Source: Desulfocapsa sp. (GTDB taxonomy: Bacteria > Desulfobacterota > Desulfobulbia > Desulfobulbales > Desulfocapsaceae). Taken from it: a stretch of 10,648 nt of DNA. The translations under genes were made by a program, and so were the position numbers. Numbering within the stretch: position 1 is the stretch's first letter; each line of letters opens with the position of its first letter. The notes beneath the pieces are model-generated. The model did no database searches. It saw only the letters and a list, made by a program, of their open reading frames with translations, and was not told where the DNA came from. Below are positions 5,430 through 10,648 of the stretch, in pieces. The DNA lies in NCBI GenBank assembly GCA_029935135.1, contig JAOZKX010000039.1, positions 1 through 10,648 on the forward strand. The letters are read 5' to 3'.

Positions 5430-8363
5430 ATGATTACTGTGAGTATAGAAAAGATTAAAAATCCCGTCCAGCGTCGTCTGGTGATTCCGTTGCTTTGTGT
5501 ATTGTTGCTTCTGGTTGGTGGCTTCTCTGCAGCTCTCCTCATTCTGCAACAGAAAAACGACAAGGAATTTAGTGATTTCTTTGTTGCTGACATTGAACAC
5601 AGTCGTAAGATGATAGAGCAGCGGCAAACGAAAATGCTTATGTCCCTGCAGAATGTTCTCTTGCAAAATAATAAGTTGCACCGTGCCTTGGCTGTTGGAG
5701 ATCGGGAACAGTTACTTGCTGACTTTTCCCCGATTTTTCAGAACCTCAGGGAAAACTATTCCATCACCCATTTATATTTTCATAACTCCAGCCGTGTCAA
5801 TCTCCTCCGCTTGCATGCCCCTGAAAAACATGGGGACACCATCAATCGTTTCACAATGTTTGAGGCAGAACGAACGGGCAAGACGAGTAGTGGCATAGAA
5901 CTCGGCCCTTTGGGTACTTTTACACTACGGGTTGTGCAACCTGTGTATGACGGTGATACTCTTCTTGGCTATCTGGAACTGGGACAGGAGGTGGAGAGCC
6001 TGCTGCTGAATCTGCAAAAAAGGCTTGGGGTGGAGTTACTTATTACCGTGCACAAAGATTTCTTACAGAAAGAACTCTGGGAGGTCGGGCGAAGAATGCT
6101 TGGCAAGAATAGTGACTGGGAGCACTATAAAGTGGAGGTGGTGACCTGTACCACTTTTTCACAGGTTCCTGCTGATTTTTTACCTTATCTGCATGGTGCC
6201 AATGCTCATAGAACAGGTACCCTGCTCGGTGAGTTCCGGGAAGATAAACAGTTGTGGCGCCTTTTTGCCTTTCCCCTGCATGATGTGACGGGAGTCGAGC
6301 TTGGCGATCTGTTTATCTTTCAGGATATCACTGCCAGCAAGGCAGCTTTCTTTAGACTTTTTCTCCTAACAGCTGCTGCAGCCTTTTTCCTTATTTGCAT
6401 TGTCCTCTTTTTTTACCGGGAACTTCTCAAAAAAACAGATCGATTTATCTGGCAGCAACAGGATGATTTGCGCAGGAGTGAAGGACGCCTGAACGAGGCC
6501 CAGCAGCAGGCCAAGATAGGAAACTGGGAACTGGATATTGTTTGCAATCACCTGTACTGGTCTGATGAGGTGTATAAGCTGTTTGGTTTGCAGCCGCAGC
6601 AATTTATTGCCACTTTTGAGGGATTCTTGAGTAATGTCCATCCCGACGACAGGGAGACTGTCAAAAATTCATATCAGCGATCTCTGAAAGACAAAGAGGC
6701 GTATAAAATTACCTATCGTTTATTGTTAAAAGACAGGACAGAAAAAGTTGTTCAGGAGTGTTGTCAAACTTTTTATAATCAGGCTGGAGACGCAATTCGT
6801 TCGGTGGGTACAGTTCAGGATATTACTGCAGTGAAAGAAGTTGAACGAAAACAGCGTGAGAGTGAGGACAGATTAACGGCAATTCTCAATGCCAGTCCGG
6901 ATGTGGCATTTCTTTGTGATGTTAATGGTATTTTTCTCCAGGTGAATGCTGCCTTTAGCAGGCGTCATGGGCTCACCGCAGAGGAGGTCCTGGGGAGGCC
7001 CATGTATGATTTCTTTCCAAAAGATGTAGGGGCAGACAGAAAAATCGCACTGCAGGAAGTCGTTGAGTCAAAGACAGTCGTCCATGTTAAAGATAGCTTT
7101 GGCGGGAAGTGTTTTTCAAATATTGGCTATCCCATCATTGAAGGTGGAAAGGTGACTGAAATAGTTGTTTTTTCCAAAAACATTACCGCTGAGGTAAAAC
7201 TTGAAGAGCAGTATCGTCAGGCCCAAAAAATGGAATCTATCGGACTGCTTGCAGGCGGGGTGGCCCATGATTTTAACAATATGCTGGGTGTTATTCTGGG
7301 TCACACTGAACTGGCCCTGGAAGAACTGGATGCATCAGATCCGCTGTGTGAAGATCTGCGAGGCATAGAAAGCGCTGCCCGGCGTTCCGCTGACCTTACC
7401 CGGCAATTGCTTGCCTTTGCCCGTAAACAGACTGTTAGCCCAAGGATTCTCAACCTGAATGAAACGGTGTCTGCCATGTTGAAGATGGTACATCGCCTGA
7501 TAGGAGAAAATATTGATCTGGCCTGGAAACCCGGTCTTAATTTGTGGAATGTAAAGGTAGATCCTGGTCAGGTGGATCAGATTCTGGTAAACCTCTGTGT
7601 CAATGGTCGTGATGCCATTGAAGGAGAAGGACAGATGGCCATTGAAACGGAGAATGTTGTTCTGGATCAATCCTACTGTGACAATAAAATGGAGGCAACT
7701 CCAGGATCCTATGTGATGATTGCTGTAAGTGACAGTGGTAGCGGCATGGAGCCAGAAGTTGTCGGGAAAATTTTCGACCCTTTTTTCACTACTAAAGAGA
7801 TAGGACAGGGCACGGGCCTGGGTCTTGCCACAGTGTACGGCATTGTGAAACAGAATGAGGGGTTTATTTATGTGTACAGTGAACCAGAAACCGGGACAAC
7901 CTTTAAGATATATCTTCCCCGCTATTTTGGTGACAGTGAGAAAGAGGAGATAGACCTCACTGACTCTGTATCCGGTGGTAAAGAAACAATTCTTCTGGTG
8001 GAAGATGAACTGCTGCTGATGAATATGGTTGTGAAAATGCTGGAATTTATGGGCTATAATGTGCTGATGGCATCCACGCCGGATGAAGCGATGGGAGTGG
8101 TGCGATCATATAAGGGGAGTATCGATCTGTTATTGACTGATATTGTGATGCCGGGAATGAATGGGTTGGAATTGAGCAATCAGTTGAGCCCCCAGTTTCC
8201 TCAGATGAAACAATTGTTTATGTCAGGCTATACTTCTCATGTGATTCAACAGCGAAATGTCCTGGATGAGGAGAGACATTTTATCCAGAAACCCTTTTCC
8301 ATGCAGGAGATTGGAAAGGCGATCCGGAAAGTACTTGCTGCTGAGGATCCAGTGCTTCATTGA
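5430..8363 (+). CDS. Membrane hybrid histidine kinase: periplasmic dCache-like sensor, 2x PAS, HisKA-HATPase, receiver
   Basis: A 977-residue sensor kinase that would autophosphorylate on histidine in response to a periplasmic cue and pass phosphate to its own receiver. TM1 is about 17-39 and TM2 about 308-330. The region between them resembles a double-Cache domain of the dCache_3 type, with THLYFH and LLRLHAPEKHGD near 111-136. A glutamine-rich coiled coil leads to PAS1 (about 352-468, PAS_3-like with VHPDDRETV) and PAS2 (about 476-591). The phosphoacceptor is H613 in GGVAHDFNN. The ATPase domain shows N725, D768 (DSGSGM), FDPFF and GQGTGLGL from 792. The receiver has E858-D859, phosphoacceptor D904 (LLLTDIVMPG) and K954. 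The architecture is CckA-like. I chose ATG 5430, with AGAGG four bases upstream, over a TTG at 5352 because TM1 then follows a short basic N-terminus. The ligand is unknown. Confidence 0.93.
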   Translation: MITVSIEKIKNPVQRRLVIPLLCVLLLLVGGFSAALLILQQKNDKEFSDFFVADIEHSRKMIEQRQTKMLMSLQNVLLQNNKLHRALAVGDREQLLADFSPIFQNLRENYSITHLYFHNSSRVNLLRLHAPEKHGDTINRFTMFEAERTGKTSSGIELGPLGTFTLRVVQPVYDGDTLLGYLELGQEVESLLLNLQKRLGVELLITVHKDFLQKELWEVGRRMLGKNSDWEHYKVEVVTCTTFSQVPADFLPYLHGANAHRTGTLLGEFREDKQLWRLFAFPLHDVTGVELGDLFIFQDITASKAAFFRLFLLTAAAAFFLICIVLFFYRELLKKTDRFIWQQQDDLRRSEGRLNEAQQQAKIGNWELDIVCNHLYWSDEVYKLFGLQPQQFIATFEGFLSNVHPDDRETVKNSYQRSLKDKEAYKITYRLLLKDRTEKVVQECCQTFYNQAGDAIRSVGTVQDITAVKEVERKQRESEDRLTAILNASPDVAFLCDVNGIFLQVNAAFSRRHGLTAEEVLGRPMYDFFPKDVGADRKIALQEVVESKTVVHVKDSFGGKCFSNIGYPIIEGGKVTEIVVFSKNITAEVKLEEQYRQAQKMESIGLLAGGVAHDFNNMLGVILGHTELALEELDASDPLCEDLRGIESAARRSADLTRQLLAFARKQTVSPRILNLNETVSAMLKMVHRLIGENIDLAWKPGLNLWNVKVDPGQVDQILVNLCVNGRDAIEGEGQMAIETENVVLDQSYCDNKMEATPGSYVMIAVSDSGSGMEPEVVGKIFDPFFTTKEIGQGTGLGLATVYGIVKQNEGFIYVYSEPETGTTFKIYLPRYFGDSEKEEIDLTDSVSGGKETILLVEDELLLMNMVVKMLEFMGYNVLMASTPDEAMGVVRSYKGSIDLLLTDIVMPGMNGLELSNQLSPQFPQMKQLFMSGYTSHVIQQRNVLDEERHFIQKPFSMQEIGKAIRKVLAAEDPVLH

Positions 8364-8366
8364 GAT

Positions 8367-9914
8367 ATGACGATTATGAGAAGAGAGAAAATCCCCCAGT
8401 TCAAAACATTTTTTGGTAAAGCCAATTATGGCAATGCAATTGCCAGCCTTGATGGAATACTGGAATATGTAAATGATTATTTTGCCCATGTGCATGGCTA
8501 TGAAGCAGACGAGCTGATTGGTCGTCACATCTCTGTGTTGCATAGCAAAAGACAGATGGCGGAAGTCGTCACAATTGTTGAAGAGTTTAAGCACACTGGG
8601 ACAGTTGGTCCCCTGGAAGTTGGGCATGTGCACAGGGATGGGACAGAATTCCCCATGCTTATGCTCGGTTTTATAAAAGAGGACAGCAAAGGACAGCCTG
8701 TTTCCATGGTGGTGAGCGCCATCGATGTGACCCGGAAAAAGGAACTTGAAGATCAGTTGCAGCAGGCAGTGAAGATGTCGGCAGTGGGAACTCTGGCAAG
8801 TGGCATTGCCCATGATTTTAATAATATCCTGGGGGCTATGATGGGCTATACGCAGATGGCAATGGAAGGCATCTCTACTGAAAATCAGGCCTATCAAGAT
8901 CTGGAAAAGGTGCTGCAGTCCGGTGAGCGGGCGGCAGACCTGGTGCGTCAGATTTTACTCTTTTCCAGGCGGCAGAAGCAGGAACTGGTACCGGTACAGC
9001 TGAGTTTTCTGGTGAAGGAAATGGGCAGGATGCTGCGTTCCTCAATGCCAGCAGAGGTTGAAATTGTCCTTGATGTTGACGATGAGTGTCCTTCGGTGAC
9101 TGTCGATCCTTCCCAGATTCATCAGGTCCTGATGAATCTTTGCAATAATGCAAAGCGGGCAATGTATGAACGAAGCGGTGTGATACGGATTGGTTTACAG
9201 CAAAAAAAACTGGAAACCATTCAGAGTAACGGCTTTCCCTCCCTGCCTGCCGGGGAGTATCAGGAAATTACAGTTACTGATAGTGGTGTTGGCATGGACG
9301 AAGAGCGTTTGTCCCAACTGTTTGATCCTTTTTATACAAGTCAGACGGTGGGCGAAGGTACCGGGCTGGGGCTTTCTGTAGCCCAGGGCATCGTGCAGAA
9401 TCATAAGGGATCGATCTTTGTTGAAAGCAGCAAGGGGAAAGGAGCGATGTTCACTGTACTCTTACCGGTACAACAGGATGTAAAGTCGTTAAAAAAAGAT
9501 GCGACAGAAGCGGGGGGGAGCGGGAGGGCAGGAAAGCATATTATTTTGCTGGTGGATGATGAGGAAAATCTGCTGAAATTGATAGATCGGATGCTTTCTG
9601 GTTTGGGCTATCGGGTTTCTTCTTTTACTGATGGCAAGGAGGCGCTGTCCGCTTTCTCTGCTCATCCAGAAACCTTTGACCTCTTGTTGACTGATATCAG
9701 TATGCCCGGGATGGGAGGCAGGGAGCTTGCGGATGAACTTCTAGAACAACGGCCTGAACTGCCGATTATTTTCTGTACGGGGGCGTATGATGTGGATGAG
9801 TCGGAGAATATCTGTAACGGCTCGGAATCTATCCTGTATAAGCCTGTAAGCAAGGAACAACTTATGGCAACGGTAAGGGAGGTGCTGGCTGATGGCTCGA
9901 ATTCTGGTTGTTGA
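8367..9914 (+). CDS. Soluble PAS hybrid histidine kinase with C-terminal receiver
   Basis: A 515-residue cytoplasmic sensor kinase with no signal peptide or membrane segment. A single PAS domain occupies about residues 18-125 and includes HVHGYEADELIG and HVHRDGTEFPMLM. A short coiled coil leads to HisKA with H149 in ASGIAHDFNNILG. The ATPase domain shows N261 (LCNNAKRA), D305 (DSGVGM), FDPFY at 319-323 and GEGTGLGL at 329-336. A K/G-rich linker (about 370-390) joins the receiver, which has D397-D398, phosphoacceptor D443 (LLLTDISMPG), T471 and K492. All catalytic residues are present. The gene begins three bases after the stop of the first kinase and in the same frame. The Shine-Dalgarno is weak, so translation may depend on re-initiation; a second ATG at 8376 is possible. 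The 3' end overlaps the response regulator by 23 bases. It is related to the first kinase in its core domains but not a recent copy. Confidence 0.93.
   Translation: MTIMRREKIPQFKTFFGKANYGNAIASLDGILEYVNDYFAHVHGYEADELIGRHISVLHSKRQMAEVVTIVEEFKHTGTVGPLEVGHVHRDGTEFPMLMLGFIKEDSKGQPVSMVVSAIDVTRKKELEDQLQQAVKMSAVGTLASGIAHDFNNILGAMMGYTQMAMEGISTENQAYQDLEKVLQSGERAADLVRQILLFSRRQKQELVPVQLSFLVKEMGRMLRSSMPAEVEIVLDVDDECPSVTVDPSQIHQVLMNLCNNAKRAMYERSGVIRIGLQQKKLETIQSNGFPSLPAGEYQEITVTDSGVGMDEERLSQLFDPFYTSQTVGEGTGLGLSVAQGIVQNHKGSIFVESSKGKGAMFTVLLPVQQDVKSLKKDATEAGGSGRAGKHIILLVDDEENLLKLIDRMLSGLGYRVSSFTDGKEALSAFSAHPETFDLLLTDISMPGMGGRELADELLEQRPELPIIFCTGAYDVDESENICNGSESILYKPVSKEQLMATVREVLADGSNSGC
9875..9883 (+). promoter_or_regulatory. 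Strong ribosome binding site for the sigma54 response regulator
   Basis: AAGGGAGGT lies inside the 3' end of the second kinase gene, eight bases before ATG 9892. It supports the overlapping start of the regulator and independent or coupled initiation there. Confidence 0.65.
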
Positions 9915-10648
9915 TGATGACCCTGTTCTCTGTTCCATGCTCGTGGATCAGTTGGGACGAAAGGGATATGAGGCAGAATCACTCAATACACTTGCCCTTG
10001 GACTCGATGCTGCTGAGTCAGGATCCTGGGATATCGTGCTGCTTGATGTACAAATGCCAGATGGTAATGGCCTGGATTTTCTTCCCCGTTTTATCAAGAG
10101 TCGTTCACAGCCAGAGGTGATTATTGTCACCGGTCATGGTGCTTTGGATGGTGTGGAAAAAGCAATTCAGGGCGGAGCCTGGAGCTATATCGAAAAACCA
10201 AATGTTATTCGTGAGCTGCCTCTGCATCTGACTCGCGCTCTGCAGTTTCGCGAAGAAAAAAAGCGCGCCAATCCTCCCCGTATTGTTTTGAACAGAAAGC
10301 ATATCATTGGTGACTCTGAGCCCATGCAGCAATGCCTCGATGACCTGGCTCAGGCTGCCTCCAGCGATGTAAATGTTTTACTTTTAGGTGAGACGGGTAC
10401 AGGAAAAGAGGTCTTTACCCGGGCGATTCATGATAACTCAGCACGAGCAAAAAATCGTCTGGTGGTGGTGGATTGTGCTGCTCTTCCTGACAATCTGATA
10501 GAAAGTACACTGTTTGGGCATGAAAAAGGTGCCTTTACCGGAGCAGATAAAAAAAGTAGAGGCGTGATTCAGTATGCAAACAAGGGAACCCTGTTTCGTG
10601 ATGTAGTTGGTGAGCTGCCCAGTGGCATGCAGAAAAAAGTTCTGCGGG
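9892..10648 (+). CDS. NtrC-family sigma54-dependent response regulator with altered Walker B (C-terminus cut by window edge)
   Basis: A receiver plus AAA+ activator of sigma54 RNA polymerase; 252 codons are visible and a DNA-binding domain is expected past the edge. The receiver has the acidic cluster DDD (8-10), phosphoacceptor D52 in LLDVQMPDGNG, T80 and K102. The AAA+ domain starts near residue 137 with IIGDSEPMQQC. Walker A is GETGTGKE (166-173) and the sigma54-contacting loop GAFTGA is intact (213-218). The Walker B region reads GTLFRDVVGELP (232-243), where relatives have GTLFLDEVGELP. Aspartate 237 is kept but the following catalytic glutamate is V238, and R236 replaces leucine. D194 in VDCAAL sits where PspF has N64, but I recall aspartate there in deltaproteobacterial relatives. 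The ATG overlaps the second kinase by 23 bases, so this is the likely output partner of both kinases. Target genes are unknown. Confidence 0.93.
   Translation, partial: MARILVVDDDPVLCSMLVDQLGRKGYEAESLNTLALGLDAAESGSWDIVLLDVQMPDGNGLDFLPRFIKSRSQPEVIIVTGHGALDGVEKAIQGGAWSYIEKPNVIRELPLHLTRALQFREEKKRANPPRIVLNRKHIIGDSEPMQQCLDDLAQAASSDVNVLLLGETGTGKEVFTRAIHDNSARAKNRLVVVDCAALPDNLIESTLFGHEKGAFTGADKKSRGVIQYANKGTLFRDVVGELPSGMQKKVLR

Noticed and set aside
8361..8363. TGA between the two kinases as a selenocysteine codon
   Set aside because: Both flanking proteins are complete with normal termini, the second has its own ATG, and I see no active-site context or obvious insertion stem-loop that would call for selenocysteine.
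8223..8897. Minus-strand open frame of 224 codons opposite the junction of the two kinases
   Set aside because: It is antisense to well-supported plus-strand genes, is rich in His and Cys with no recognisable domain, and a similar antisense peptide appears opposite the paralogous H-box of the first kinase. That shows it is a shadow of the coding strand.
5430..9914. The two hybrid kinases as a recent tandem duplication
   Set aside because: They share HisKA, ATPase and receiver layout, but their sequences differ widely outside the catalytic motifs and their sensor regions are unrelated, so any duplication is old.

Overview
The window looks like chromosomal DNA from a Gram-negative anaerobe of the Desulfobacterota, possibly Desulfobulbales-like. 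This rests on remembered family resemblance: the NtrC-type regulator, the CckA-like hybrid kinases and the mutS/amidase neighbourhood all resemble deltaproteobacterial versions. Base composition looks close to balanced by eye; it was not computed. I see no mobile element, CRISPR array, tRNA or rRNA. Almost all of the window is coding.

Left half, minus strand (5270 down to 1): four genes transcribed right to left. A small metallophosphoesterase (YfcE/MJ0936 type, 5270-4773) is followed after 2 bases by a HIT-family nucleotide hydrolase or transferase (4770-4258). That gene overlaps the start of mutS (4258-1592) by one base in a TAATG junction. After a 179-base gap holding a reasonable sigma70-type promoter comes a secreted N-acetylmuramoyl-L-alanine amidase (signal peptide, helical repeat region, AMIN, Amidase_3), which runs off the left edge. 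The first three genes look translationally coupled. The amidase may be partly independent.

Middle (5271-5429): a divergent intergenic region of 159 bases. It carries an 8-base-arm AT-rich inverted repeat and a heptamer direct repeat spaced 21 bases apart, both possible operator material.

Right half, plus strand (5430 to the right edge): a compact three-gene signalling operon. First is a membrane hybrid histidine kinase with a periplasmic double-Cache-like sensor, two PAS domains and a C-terminal receiver. Second is a soluble PAS hybrid histidine kinase, also with a C-terminal receiver, lying in the same reading frame as the first and separated from its stop by only 3 bases. Third is an NtrC-family sigma54-dependent response regulator whose start overlaps the second kinase by 23 bases and which is cut by the right edge. 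Together they look like a multi-input phosphorelay feeding a sigma54 activator. Its signal and target genes cannot be read from this window.

The most notable observation is in that regulator. Its Walker A and GAFTGA motifs are intact, but the Walker B segment reads LFRDVVGELP instead of the usual LFLDEVGELP, so the catalytic glutamate is replaced by valine. Everything else is ordinary in gene content, and I do not see a clearly undescribed system.
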